A stretch of DNA of 64,000 nt from Pseudomonas thivervalensis (GTDB lineage: Bacteria; Pseudomonadota; Gammaproteobacteria; Pseudomonadales; Pseudomonadaceae), in contig NZ_LHVE01000017.1 of NCBI RefSeq assembly GCF_001269655.1, positions 89,952 to 153,951 on the forward strand, in the 5' to 3' direction. The position numbers and the translations under genes were made by a program. How positions within the stretch are numbered: the stretch's first letter is position 1; the number at the start of each line of letters is the position of its first letter. The notes below the pieces were generated by a model. The model saw only the letters and a list, made by a program, of their open reading frames with translations. It searched no databases and was not told the DNA's origin. Below, piece by piece: positions 40,549 through 48,411 of this stretch.

Positions 40549-41958
40549 TTAGTCCTCCACTACCCAAGTGTCTTTGGTGCCGCCGCCCTGGGACGAGTTC
40601 ACCACCAGCGAGCCTTCGCGCAGCGCCACGCGGGTCAGCCCGCCGGGCACCAGGCGCGTTTCCTTGCCCGACAGCACGAATGGACGCAGGTCGATGTGGC
40701 GCGGCGCGATGCCGCTCTCGACAAAGGTCGGGCACGTGGACAGGCTCAAGGTCGGCTGGGCAATGTAGGCTTCGGGACGGGCCTTGAGGCGGGCGCGGAA
40801 ATCCTCGATCTCCGCGGCAGTGGCCGCCGGCCCGACCAGCATGCCGTAACCTCCTGAACCTTGGGTTTCCTTGACCACCAGATCCGGCAGGTTGGCCAGC
40901 ACGTGGGACAGGTCCTGGGGCTTGCGGCACTGCCAGGTGGGCACGTTCTTCAGGATCGGTTCTTCGGTGAGGTAAAAACGGATCATCTCGTCGACGTAGG
41001 GGTAGATCGACTTGTCATCGGCGACGCCTGTGCCGACCGCGTTCGCCAGCACCACATTGCCCGCGCGGTATACGGCGATCAGCCCCGGCACGCCCAACAT
41101 CGAATCGGGGTTGAACGACAGCGGGTCGAGGTAGGCATCGTCAAGCCGACGGTAAATCACGTCCACCTGCCGGGGGCCGGCGGTGGTGCGCATGTACACG
41201 TGATCGTCACGCACGAACAGATCGGCGCCTTCCACCAGCTCCACGCCCATTTCACGGGCCAGGAACGCGTGTTCGAAATAGGCGCTGTTGAAGCGTCCCG
41301 GGGTCAGCACCACGGCGGTGGGGTTTTCCAAGGGGCTGGAACTCTTGAGGGTATCGAGCAGCAGGTTCGGGTAATGGTCGATGGGGGCCACGCGCTGGGC
41401 GGCGAAGAGTTCGGGGAACAGGCGCATCATCATCTTGCGGTCTTCGAGCATGTAGCTCACGCCGCTGGGGGTGCGCAAGTTGTCTTCCAGCACGTAGTAG
41501 CTGCCGTCACCGTCGCGAACCAGGTCGACACCGGCGATATGGGCGTAGATGCCCCGGTGCAGGTTCAGGCCCTGCATCGCAATCTGATACCCCTCGTTGG
41601 CGAGTACCTGCTCGGCAGGAATGATCCCTTCCTTGAGGATGTGCTGCCCGTGGTAGATGTCGGCCAGGAACATGTTCAGGGCCTGGACCCGCTGGATGCA
41701 GCCACGCTCGACCATTTGCCATTCACTGGCCTTGATGCTGCGCGGGATGATGTCGAACGGAATCAACCGCTCAGTGCCCTGCTCGTCCCCATAAAGGGTG
41801 AAGGTGATACCGGCGCGATGGAACAGCAGGTCGGCTTCGCGGCGGCGTTGCTCCAGCAGTTCAAGCGGCGTATCCGCCAGCCAGCGCGAGAAGGCTTGGT
41901 AATGCGGGCGGCAGTCACCCTGGGCATCGTACATTTCATTGAAAAAAGCGTGGGGCAT
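40549..41958 (-). CDS. Circularly permuted ATP-grasp ligase (type 2)
   Basis: A 469-residue enzyme predicted to form amide bonds using ATP. The ATG at 41958 has GGGAG six bases upstream; a TTG two codons earlier is less likely. Family hallmarks include the N-terminal FFNEMYDAQGDCRPHYQAFS, HRGIYAHIAGVDLVRDGDG, YYVLEDNLRTPSGVSYMLED (the metal/ATP-binding E-D-N-R site) and the C-terminal SQGGGTKDTWVVED. The permutation places the nucleotide-binding lobe after the catalytic lobe. It is first in a three-gene operon with alpha-E and transglutaminase-like genes. The peptide or amino-acid substrate is unknown. Confidence 0.93.
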   Translation of the reverse strand: MPHAFFNEMYDAQGDCRPHYQAFSRWLADTPLELLEQRRREADLLFHRAGITFTLYGDEQGTERLIPFDIIPRSIKASEWQMVERGCIQRVQALNMFLADIYHGQHILKEGIIPAEQVLANEGYQIAMQGLNLHRGIYAHIAGVDLVRDGDGSYYVLEDNLRTPSGVSYMLEDRKMMMRLFPELFAAQRVAPIDHYPNLLLDTLKSSSPLENPTAVVLTPGRFNSAYFEHAFLAREMGVELVEGADLFVRDDHVYMRTTAGPRQVDVIYRRLDDAYLDPLSFNPDSMLGVPGLIAVYRAGNVVLANAVGTGVADDKSIYPYVDEMIRFYLTEEPILKNVPTWQCRKPQDLSHVLANLPDLVVKETQGSGGYGMLVGPAATAAEIEDFRARLKARPEAYIAQPTLSLSTCPTFVESGIAPRHIDLRPFVLSGKETRLVPGGLTRVALREGSLVVNSSQGGGTKDTWVVED

Positions 41959-42554
41959 AGCCAACTCCCAGCCGTGTCGTACACGGCATTTCTTATTACG
42001 TCGTCATTCCACTCAGTACGGCCTTGCCTTTTTTATGAGCCCTGGTTCTCTGAATACCTCGTTAGGCATGGGTCTCTGATCAGGCCTTTGCGTCCGGATG
42101 ACGTGCGCCCCCCCTATTTTTCTACGTATCGAACACCTCTCGCTGGCTCTCTGGTTCTGGAGTCGTAGCAAGGGCTGTGCCTAAGTGCGGTGCATCGAGC
42201 CAATGCTGGAAAAACCGTCGCAGAGCGACAGAAAAGCGAAATTTATTTTCAATTTTGCGACGAAAAGCTGTTTGAAGGCTGAAACGTTTATTTCAGTTCC
42301 CGGCGGCAATGCCACAAACGGGTCGAATCGGTGCACGCAGACGAGATGCCAGCGAGGAATGCCCTGAAAAGGGGAAATTAATACCCACTCATTCACTGTA
42401 GGCACATTTCATCGATCTTGCCCTGGCCCTTCTCTCGGTGCCTCCCGCCTTCCGTCGCCTCCCTTCGCACAAATTCAACAGCACCACTTGCACCGACAGT
42501 ATTATGGTATACCATCATACGCAAAGCCCTTTTCACCCACCCTGGGAGCAGTCC
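41959..42554. other. Intergenic region between divergent operons
   Basis: About 600 bases without a convincing gene between the ATP-grasp operon and the DUF1185 gene. The middle (42180-42400) is AT-rich and has an open frame on each strand, neither with family features. The right end holds the GntR-type operator at 42501-42517. Confidence 0.5.
42501..42517 (+). promoter_or_regulatory. GntR-type operator upstream of the DUF1185 gene
   Basis: Palindromic core ATGGTATACCAT at 42504-42515, preceded by ATT. It matches the sites at 48354 and 49712 and lies about 40 bases before the start codon, where a repressor would block transcription. The likely ligand is the FCD-type GntR regulator encoded at 46598-47350. 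Confidence 0.6.
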
Positions 42555-43145
42555 ATGAGTTTCGAAATTCGCAAGATCGTCAGCTATGTCGAAGAAACCT
42601 TTATCGAAGGCGGCAAGGCCACCGACAAACCGGTGACCATGGTCGGACTGGCAGTGGTCATGAAAAATCCTTGGCTGGGCCGCGGTTTCGTCGAAGACCT
42701 GAAGCCGGAAATCCGCGCCAACTGCTCCGACCTTGGCGCACTGATGGTCGAGCGCCTGGTGGGCATCATCGGTGGCGCCGAGAAGATCGAAGCCTACGGC
42801 AAGGCCGCAGTGGTCGGTGCCGACGGTGAAATCGAGCACGCCTCCGCCGTGATCCACACCCTACGCTTCGGCAATCACTACCGCGAAGCGGTCAAGGCCA
42901 AGAGTTACCTGAGCTTTACCAACAAGCGCGGCGGCCCTGGCACCTCGATCCAGATCCCGATGATGCACAAGGACGACGAAGGCCTGCGCTCGCACTACAT
43001 CACCCTGGAAATGCAGATTGAAGATGCTCCCCGCGCCGACGAAATCGTCGTGGTGCTGGGCTGCGCCGATGGCGGCCGCCTGCACCCGCGCATCGGTAAC
43101 CGTTACATCGACCTGGAAGAACTGGCCGCCGAGAATGCGCAGTGA
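42555..43145 (+). CDS. DUF1185 (amino acid synthesis family) protein
   Basis: A 196-residue soluble protein of the family called amino acid synthesis, DUF1185, whose biochemistry is not established. The ATG at 42555 has GGGAG six bases upstream; the longer open frame starts in the operator. Visible stretches are EIRKIVSYVEETFIEGGKAT, GAEKIEAYGKAAVVGADGEI, KRGGPGTSIQIPMMHKDDE and HPRIGNRYIDLEEL. It starts the first unit of the GntR-linked cluster, followed 45 bases later by the hydrolase. The position suggests a catabolic or chaperone role in the same pathway. Confidence 0.82.
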   Translation: MSFEIRKIVSYVEETFIEGGKATDKPVTMVGLAVVMKNPWLGRGFVEDLKPEIRANCSDLGALMVERLVGIIGGAEKIEAYGKAAVVGADGEIEHASAVIHTLRFGNHYREAVKAKSYLSFTNKRGGPGTSIQIPMMHKDDEGLRSHYITLEMQIEDAPRADEIVVVLGCADGGRLHPRIGNRYIDLEELAAENAQ

Positions 43146-43190
43146 TCCAGCCTGGACAACCACAATAAAAAAGCCATGCAGGAGCGCTCC

Positions 43191-44024
43191 ATGATTCGGC
43201 TCACCGCTGAACTCACCCCGGCCGGCACCAGCTACCTGGCAACCGGCGAAGGCCAACCCGTGGTCTTGATCCATGGCGTGGGCCTGAACAAAGAAATGTG
43301 GGGCGGCCAGGTCGTCGGCCTGGCCACGCAATACCGGGTGATTGCCTACGACATGCTCGGCCATGGCGCCAGTCCGCGTCCGCAAAGCGGTACCGCGTTG
43401 CTGGGCTACGCCGATCAGTTGCTGGAGTTGCTTGACCACTTGCAACTGCCCCAGGCGACGGTGATCGGCTTTTCCATGGGGGGCCTGGTGGCCCGTGCGT
43501 TTGCCTTGCATTACCCGCAGCGGCTGCAAGGCCTGGTGGTGCTCAACAGCGTCTTCAACCGCAGCGCCGAGCAGCGCGCCGGGGTCATCGCCCGCACCGC
43601 CCAGGCCGCCGAGCATGGGCCGGACGCGAACGCCGAGGCGGCGTTGTCGCGCTGGTTCAGTCGTGAATACCAGGCGGCCAACCCGGCGCAGATTGCCGCG
43701 TTGCGCCAGACCCTGGCAGGAAATGATCCGCAGGGTTACCTGACCACCTATGAGCTGTTCGCCACCCAGGACATGTACCGCGCCGATGACCTGGGCAATA
43801 TCCAGGTGCCGACGCTGATCGCTACCGGTGAACTGGACCCCGGCTCGACACCGGAAATGGCCCGGCAACTGGCCGAGCGCATTCCCGGCGCCAGCGTTGC
43901 CGTGCTCGCCGAACAACGGCATATGATGCCGGTAGAGTCGCCTCGCCTGGTCAACCAGTTGTTGCTGGAATTCCTCGACACGGCAAACGCCCGACAAAAC
44001 CAGATAAAGGGGATCGTTGCATGA
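43191..44024 (+). CDS. Alpha/beta hydrolase
   Basis: A 277-residue serine hydrolase. The ATG at 43191 is preferred because CAGGAGCGCTCC lies just before it; the ATG at 43176 has no site. The oxyanion region is VVLIHGVGLNKEMW (HG at 28-29). The nucleophile elbow is GFSMG with S95. A plausible acid is D in GELDPGSTPEM, with histidine in EQRHMMPVESP. It resembles 3-oxoadipate enol-lactonase or RutD-like hydrolases. Its stop overlaps the aldehyde dehydrogenase start by four bases, so the two are coupled. Confidence 0.9.
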   Translation: MIRLTAELTPAGTSYLATGEGQPVVLIHGVGLNKEMWGGQVVGLATQYRVIAYDMLGHGASPRPQSGTALLGYADQLLELLDHLQLPQATVIGFSMGGLVARAFALHYPQRLQGLVVLNSVFNRSAEQRAGVIARTAQAAEHGPDANAEAALSRWFSREYQAANPAQIAALRQTLAGNDPQGYLTTYELFATQDMYRADDLGNIQVPTLIATGELDPGSTPEMARQLAERIPGASVAVLAEQRHMMPVESPRLVNQLLLEFLDTANARQNQIKGIVA

Positions 44025-45502
44025 CACTCGCACGTTTTTCGATGTGCATCGGCGGTGAATGGGTCGATGCCCTGTCCGGCAAGACCTTCCAAAGCCTTAA
44101 CCCGGCCCTGGCCCAACCCTGGGCCGAGCTGCCTGACGCCGACGAAGCCGATGTCGAGCGCGCCGTCCAGGCAGCACAAAGCGCTTTCGACAGCCCGGCC
44201 TGGCGCGGCTTGACCGCCACCGCTCGCGGCAAGCTGCTGCGCCGTCTTGGTGACCTGATCGCGGAAAACAAGGAACAACTGGCCCAACTCGAAAGCCGCG
44301 ACAACGGCAAGCTGATCCGCGAAACCCGCGGCCAGGTCGGTTACCTGCCGGAATTTTTCCACTACACCGCAGGCCTGGCCGACAAGCTCGAAGGCGGCAC
44401 CCTGCCCCTCGATAAGCCGGACCTGTTCGCCTACACGGTGCACGAAGCCATGGGTGTAGTCGCGGCGATCATTCCCTGGAACAGCCCACTGTACCTGACC
44501 GCGATCAAGCTTGCCCCGGCGCTGGCGGCCGGCAACACCATCGTGATCAAACCGTCCGAGCACGCCTCGGCCACGGTCCTGGAGCTGGCTCGCCTGGCCT
44601 TGGAAGCCGGCATTCCACCGGGGGTGGTCAACGTCATCACCGGTTACGGCCCCAGCACCGGCGCGGCCCTCACCCGTCATCCGCTGGTGCGCAAGATCGC
44701 CTTCACCGGAGGCGCCGCCACGGCCCGCCATGTGGTGCGCAGCAGCGCCGAGAACTTCGCCAAGCTGTCCCTGGAACTGGGCGGCAAGTCGCCGAACATC
44801 ATCTTTGCCGACGCCGACCTGGACAGTGCGATCAACGGGGCCATTGCCGGGATTTATGCGGCCTCGGGTCAAAGCTGCGTGTCCGGTTCGCGCCTGCTGG
44901 TGCAGGACGAGATCTATGACGAATTCGTCTCGCGCCTGGTCGAACGGGCCCAGCGCATCCGCATCGGCAACCCGCAGGAAGACAGCAGCGAAATGGGCCC
45001 CATGGCCACCGCACAGCAACTGGCCGTGGTCGAAGGCCTGGTCGCCGACGCCATCGCGGAAGGGGCGCGCCTGCGCCTGGGCGGCAAGCGTGCGCAGAAC
45101 CTGGGCGAAGGCTGGTTCTATGAGCCAACGCTGTTCGAATGCGACCGCAACTCGATGAAGATCATGCAGGAAGAAGTCTTCGGTCCGGTGGCCTCGGTGA
45201 TTCGTTTCAAGGACGAAGCCGAGGCCCTGGCGATCGCCAACGACTCGCAGTTCGGCCTCGCCGCCGGTATCTGGACCCGCGACCTGGGCCGCGCCCATCG
45301 CCTGGCCCGGGATGTGCGTTCCGGGATCATCTGGGTCAACACTTACCGTGCCGTATCAGCCATGGCGCCCATCGGTGGTTTCAAGAACAGCGGCTATGGA
45401 CGCGAGAGCGGCATCGACTCGGTGCTGGCCTATACCGAACTGAAAACGGTGTGGATCAACCTGTCCCAGGCACCCATGCCTGATCCGTTCGTGATGCGCT
45501 AG
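44021..45502 (+). CDS. NAD(P)-dependent aldehyde dehydrogenase
   Basis: A 493-residue class 1/2-type aldehyde dehydrogenase. Catalytic C286 sits in ASGQSCVSGSRLL and the general base E252 in LSLELGGKSPNIIFADADLD. The NAD-binding GGAATARHV and the C-terminal GGFKNSGYGRESG are present. It is translationally coupled to the hydrolase gene and followed 12 bases later by the flavin reductase gene. In the cluster it likely oxidises an aldehyde released by the flavin-dependent monooxygenase, but the identity of that aldehyde is unknown. Confidence 0.93.
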   Translation: MTLARFSMCIGGEWVDALSGKTFQSLNPALAQPWAELPDADEADVERAVQAAQSAFDSPAWRGLTATARGKLLRRLGDLIAENKEQLAQLESRDNGKLIRETRGQVGYLPEFFHYTAGLADKLEGGTLPLDKPDLFAYTVHEAMGVVAAIIPWNSPLYLTAIKLAPALAAGNTIVIKPSEHASATVLELARLALEAGIPPGVVNVITGYGPSTGAALTRHPLVRKIAFTGGAATARHVVRSSAENFAKLSLELGGKSPNIIFADADLDSAINGAIAGIYAASGQSCVSGSRLLVQDEIYDEFVSRLVERAQRIRIGNPQEDSSEMGPMATAQQLAVVEGLVADAIAEGARLRLGGKRAQNLGEGWFYEPTLFECDRNSMKIMQEEVFGPVASVIRFKDEAEALAIANDSQFGLAAGIWTRDLGRAHRLARDVRSGIIWVNTYRAVSAMAPIGGFKNSGYGRESGIDSVLAYTELKTVWINLSQAPMPDPFVMR

Positions 45503-45514
45503 GAGTCCAGAGAA

Positions 45515-46000
45515 ATGATCGAACCCGGCATCTACAAAGAAGTGATGAGCTCCTTCCCGTCCGGCGTCACGGTGGTCACCACCCTGGACCCGGACGGCAA
45601 TATCGTCGGCATCACCGCCAGTGCGTTCAGCGCCCTGTCGATCGACCCGGCGCTGGTACTGTTCTGTCCCAACTACGCCTCCGACACCTACCCGGTGCTG
45701 CGCGACAGCAAGCAGTTCGCGATCCACCTGCTGTCCGCGGACCAGACCGCCGAAGCCTATGCCTTCGCCGGGAAAGGCAAGGACAAGGCCAAGGGCATCG
45801 ATTGGCACCTGAGCGAGCTGGGCAATCCGCTGCTGAGCAAGGCCACAGCGATCATCGAATGCGAACTGTGGCGCGAATACGACGGTGGCGACCACGCAAT
45901 CATCGTCGGCGCGGTGAAGAACCTGATCCTGCCCGAGCAGCCGGTGACGCCGATGATCTATCACAAGGGCAAATTGGGTCCGCTGCCCACACTGGCCTGA
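45515..46000 (+). CDS. Flavin reductase (HpaC/RutF-type), copy 1
   Basis: A 161-residue FMN/FAD reductase that supplies reduced flavin to a partner monooxygenase. It has the family start SSFPSGVTVVTTLDPDGN, the flavin-binding NIVGITASAFSALSIDPALV, and the GGDHAIIVGAVKNL signature near the C-terminus. It is a close paralogue of the gene at 53795, both carrying NPLLS, KATAIIECELWREY-type stretches. An AGGAGT leader precedes the ATG. The partner is probably the luciferase-like enzyme at 54355. Confidence 0.9.
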   Translation: MIEPGIYKEVMSSFPSGVTVVTTLDPDGNIVGITASAFSALSIDPALVLFCPNYASDTYPVLRDSKQFAIHLLSADQTAEAYAFAGKGKDKAKGIDWHLSELGNPLLSKATAIIECELWREYDGGDHAIIVGAVKNLILPEQPVTPMIYHKGKLGPLPTLA

Positions 46001-46018
46001 TGGCTGCACACATCGCCC

Positions 46019-46108
46019 TGTGGAGCGAGCTTGCTCGCGATAGCGGTGGAACAGTCGACATTGATGTACCTGACACACCGCCATCGCGAGCAAGCTCGCT
46101 CCCACAGG
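46019..46108. repeat. Inverted pair of GGGAGCGAG-family elements
   Basis: GAGCGAGCTTGCTCGCGATA at the left and TCGCGAGCAAGCTCGCTCCC plus ACAGG at the right, facing each other across about 40 bases. It occupies the gap between the flavin reductase and the next gene. Confidence 0.75.
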
Positions 46109-46132
46109 TTCAACACTTTTCAGGAGTCGCGC

Positions 46133-46537
46133 ATGAGCAACGACAAATACGAACAAGGCCTGAAGATCCGCACCCAGGTGCTGGGCCAGGAGTACGTCAA
46201 CCGTTCCCTCGAGAACGCCGACGATTTCACCCGGCCGCTGCAGGAAATGGTCACCGAATATTGCTGGGGCCATGTCTGGGGTCGCGAGGGCTTGTCGCTC
46301 AAGGAGCGCAGCATGATCAACCTGGCCATGATCTCGGCGCTCAATCGCCCGCACGAACTCAAGCTGCATGTGCGTGGCGCCTTGCGTAACGGCTTGAGTC
46401 GTGAGCAAATACGCGAAATTCTGCTTCAGGTCGGTATCTATTGCGGCGTCCCCGCTGCCGTGGACAGTTTCCGGCTTGCCCGTGAAGCCTTCGCCGAAGC
46501 CGATGCCGAGGCCTCCAGTCAACCCTCGGCTGTTTGA
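46133..46537 (+). CDS. Carboxymuconolactone decarboxylase-like protein
   Basis: A 134-residue small helical protein of the CMD/AhpD superfamily. The ATG at 46133 has CAGGAG nine bases upstream; the longer frame runs into the repeat. Conserved features include WGHVWGREGLSLKERSMINL, HELKLHVRGALRNGLSREQI and EILLQVGIYCGVPAAVDSFR. The family includes gamma-carboxymuconolactone decarboxylase (PcaC), but a CXXC redox motif as in AhpD is absent. In this cluster it could decarboxylate or isomerise a ring-cleavage product. Confidence 0.88.
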   Translation: MSNDKYEQGLKIRTQVLGQEYVNRSLENADDFTRPLQEMVTEYCWGHVWGREGLSLKERSMINLAMISALNRPHELKLHVRGALRNGLSREQIREILLQVGIYCGVPAAVDSFRLAREAFAEADAEASSQPSAV

Positions 46538-46597
46538 TCTGAACGTGCACGGATGTTGCCCGTTTGGCATGGACAGCCATATTACAGAGCGGACCCC

Positions 46598-47350
46598 ATG
46601 AAACGCCTGCCACTCGACGACAGCTTCAAGGTCAATCGCAACCCCGTTACCCTGCGCGAGATCGTGCTGGATAAACTGCGAAGCGCCATCATGAACTTCC
46701 AGCTTCTGCCGGGCGATCGCCTGGTCGAACGCGATCTGTGCGATCGCCTGGGCGTGAGCCGCACGTCGGTGCGCGAAGCGCTGCGCCACCTGGAATCCGA
46801 AGGCCTGGTGGAGTTTGCCGATGCCAAAGGGCCGCGAGTCGCCATTATCACGTTGGCCGACGCCGTCGACATCTATGAGCTGCGTTGCGTGCTCGAAGGC
46901 CTGATCGTCCAGCTGTTCACCCTGCGGGCCAAGGCCAAGGACATCAAGGCCCTGGAAAAAGCCCTCGAGGAAAACCGCAAGGCCCTCAAGGAAGGCGAGC
47001 TGCAACAGGTCATCGATTCGGTGCAAGGCTTCTACGATGTGCTGCTCGAAGGCTCCGGCAACCATGTCGCCGCCACCCAGTTGCGTCAGCTGCAGGCGCG
47101 CATCAGCTATTTGCGGGCGACCTCGGTGTCCCAGGAAAACCGTCGCGGCAGCAGCAACCAGGAAATGGAGCGCATGGTCGAGGCGATCAAGAGCGGCGAT
47201 CCCCTGGTTGCCCACCAGGCCTGCGTCGACCACGTGCGCGCTGCCGCCAAGGTCGCCCTGGAATACCTCAAGCGCCAACAGGAAGAGACCGGTGAAATCC
47301 CCGAGATCATCCCGCCCATCGCCCTCAAAGAACCGCGTATAGGTCGCTAG
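46598..47350 (+). CDS. GntR-family regulator (FCD type)
   Basis: A 250-residue transcription factor. The ATG at 46598 is chosen by a GAGCGGA-type site. The winged helix at about residues 17-72 (LREIVLDKLRSAIMNFQLLP, RLGVSRTSVREALRHLESEG) is followed by the helical FCD effector domain (EGLVEFADAKGPRVAIITLA, VDIYELRCVLEGLIVQLF). FCD regulators bind small acids and usually repress adjacent catabolic operons through TNGTNNACNA-type palindromes. Three palindromes of that kind occur in the cluster (42501, 48354, 49712), so it is the prime candidate regulator. The Nudix gene follows two bases after its stop. Confidence 0.9.
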   Translation: MKRLPLDDSFKVNRNPVTLREIVLDKLRSAIMNFQLLPGDRLVERDLCDRLGVSRTSVREALRHLESEGLVEFADAKGPRVAIITLADAVDIYELRCVLEGLIVQLFTLRAKAKDIKALEKALEENRKALKEGELQQVIDSVQGFYDVLLEGSGNHVAATQLRQLQARISYLRATSVSQENRRGSSNQEMERMVEAIKSGDPLVAHQACVDHVRAAAKVALEYLKRQQEETGEIPEIIPPIALKEPRIGR

Positions 47351-47352
47351 CC

Positions 47353-47916
47353 ATGTTCAGCCCGAGCTTTTGTCCAAAGTGCGGCGGCAGTGATCTCGAT
47401 CACCGCCTGCCAGCGGGCGATACCCATGAGCGACTGATGTGTGGTGGGTGCGGCTACATCCACTACGTCAACCCGAAGATCATTGCCGGCTGCATCATCG
47501 AGCAGGACGGCAAGTACCTGCTGTGCCAACGCGCCATCCCACCGCGCCCGGGCACCTGGACATTGCCGGCCGGCTTCATGGAAGGCAACGAGACTACCGA
47601 ACAGGCGGCGCTGCGGGAAGTCTGGGAAGAAACCGGCGTACGCGCTGAAATCGTCTCGCCCTACTCGATCTTCAGCGTGCCGAAGATCAGCGAGGTGTAC
47701 ATTATCTTCCGCGCCATCGCGCTGGAGATCACCGGCCAGTTCGGCCCGGAAACCCTCGCCTGCCAGTTCTTCGCCCCTGAAGACATTCCCTGGGACAGCA
47801 TCTACTACCCGGCCATCCGGCAGATCCTCGAACGGTATATCGAGGAACGCCAGGCCGGGGTCTATGGCATCTACATGGGCAACGACGACAGCGGCAAGAT
47901 TCACTTCATCCGCTGA
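47353..47916 (+). CDS. Nudix hydrolase with zinc ribbon
   Basis: A 187-residue hydrolase. The N-terminal zinc ribbon uses C7, C10, C30 and C33 (FCPKCGG ... MCGGCGY). The Nudix box at residues 74-96 (GFMEGNETTEQAAL then REVWEETGV) is intact. It lies two bases after the GntR stop. Zinc-ribbon Nudix proteins of this build are often annotated as NUDIX hydrolases of ADP-ribose/NADH type. A role linked to nicotinamide or flavin nucleotides would fit the cluster, but this is inference. A TGTAGG-type repeat follows. Confidence 0.88.
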   Translation: MFSPSFCPKCGGSDLDHRLPAGDTHERLMCGGCGYIHYVNPKIIAGCIIEQDGKYLLCQRAIPPRPGTWTLPAGFMEGNETTEQAALREVWEETGVRAEIVSPYSIFSVPKISEVYIIFRAIALEITGQFGPETLACQFFAPEDIPWDSIYYPAIRQILERYIEERQAGVYGIYMGNDDSGKIHFIR

Positions 47917-47922
47917 CGCCCC

Positions 47923-48038
47923 TGTAGGCGCTGGCGAAGCCTGCGATCTTTTGATCTTGATCTTTTCACTCCAGGCTCAATTGGCCGGGGAAAGATCGCA
48001 GCCTCGTTGCACTCGACAGCTCCTACACAGCTCCTACA
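47923..48038. repeat. Dispersed hairpin repeat, TGTAGGAGCTG family
   Basis: Left end TGTAGGCGCTGGCGAAGCC and right end CTCGACAGCTCCTACACAGCTCCTACA. The last CAGCTCCTACA unit is duplicated. The right end contains the stop codon of the DUF1330 gene at 48034. Confidence 0.8.
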
Positions 48039-48330
48039 GTGGAAGCACGCCCTCGACAATGATCACCTCGGCCCGGGCTGCGCCTTCGCGATGGTGCCTG
48101 GCCTCCTGATACTGCGCCGAGTGATAGCAGGCCAGCGCCTGTTCGTAAGAGTCGAACTCGATCACCACGCTGCGCTGCGGCGTGACCCTGCCCTCCATCG
48201 CTTCGCTGCGCCCGCCCCGGGCCAGCATCCGACCGCCATACAAGGCAAACGCCGCCGGCGCCCGCTGGGTGTATTGGCTGTATTGATCGGGGTCGGTGAC
48301 ATCCACATGAGCAATCCAGTACGCCTTCAT
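48034..48330 (-). CDS. DUF1330-family protein
   Basis: A 98-residue dimeric ferredoxin-like-fold protein (KAYWIAHVDVTDPDQYSQYT, FALYGGRMLARGGRSEAMEG, RSVVIEFDSYEQALACYHSA). DUF1330 proteins are small alpha-beta barrel proteins often found with catabolic genes. It is read opposite to the rest of the cluster, between the Nudix and ribB-like genes. The upstream region shares the divergent promoter area that holds the 48354 operator. The 3' end, including the TAG stop, lies inside a dispersed repeat. Confidence 0.85.
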   Translation of the reverse strand: MKAYWIAHVDVTDPDQYSQYTQRAPAAFALYGGRMLARGGRSEAMEGRVTPQRSVVIEFDSYEQALACYHSAQYQEARHHREGAARAEVIIVEGVLPL

Positions 48331-48353
48331 AGTGACCTCTCGGTTTGTTTTGT

Positions 48354-48370
48354 ATTATGGTATACCACAA
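48354..48370. promoter_or_regulatory. GntR-type operator between the DUF1330 and ribB-like genes
   Basis: ATTATGGTATACCAC, matching the 42501 site in 14 of its first 14 bases. The core is at 48357-48368. It lies about 45 bases before the ribB-like ATG and 24 bases upstream of the divergent DUF1330 start, so a single bound regulator could control both. Confidence 0.6.
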
Positions 48371-48411
48371 CGACATTCCAGCAAGCCTCATCAAAACAAA
48401 GAGAGCCCGAC

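Noticed and set aside
42181..42405. Possible small genes of 60-74 codons on both strands in the AT-rich gap before the DUF1185 gene.
   Set aside because: One needs a GTG start and neither has a ribosome site or family phrases.
45356..47278. A 640-codon minus-strand frame across the flavin reductase, CMD-like and GntR genes.
   Set aside because: It crosses three convincing plus-strand genes and an intergenic repeat, and its composition is that of reverse-read high-G+C coding DNA.
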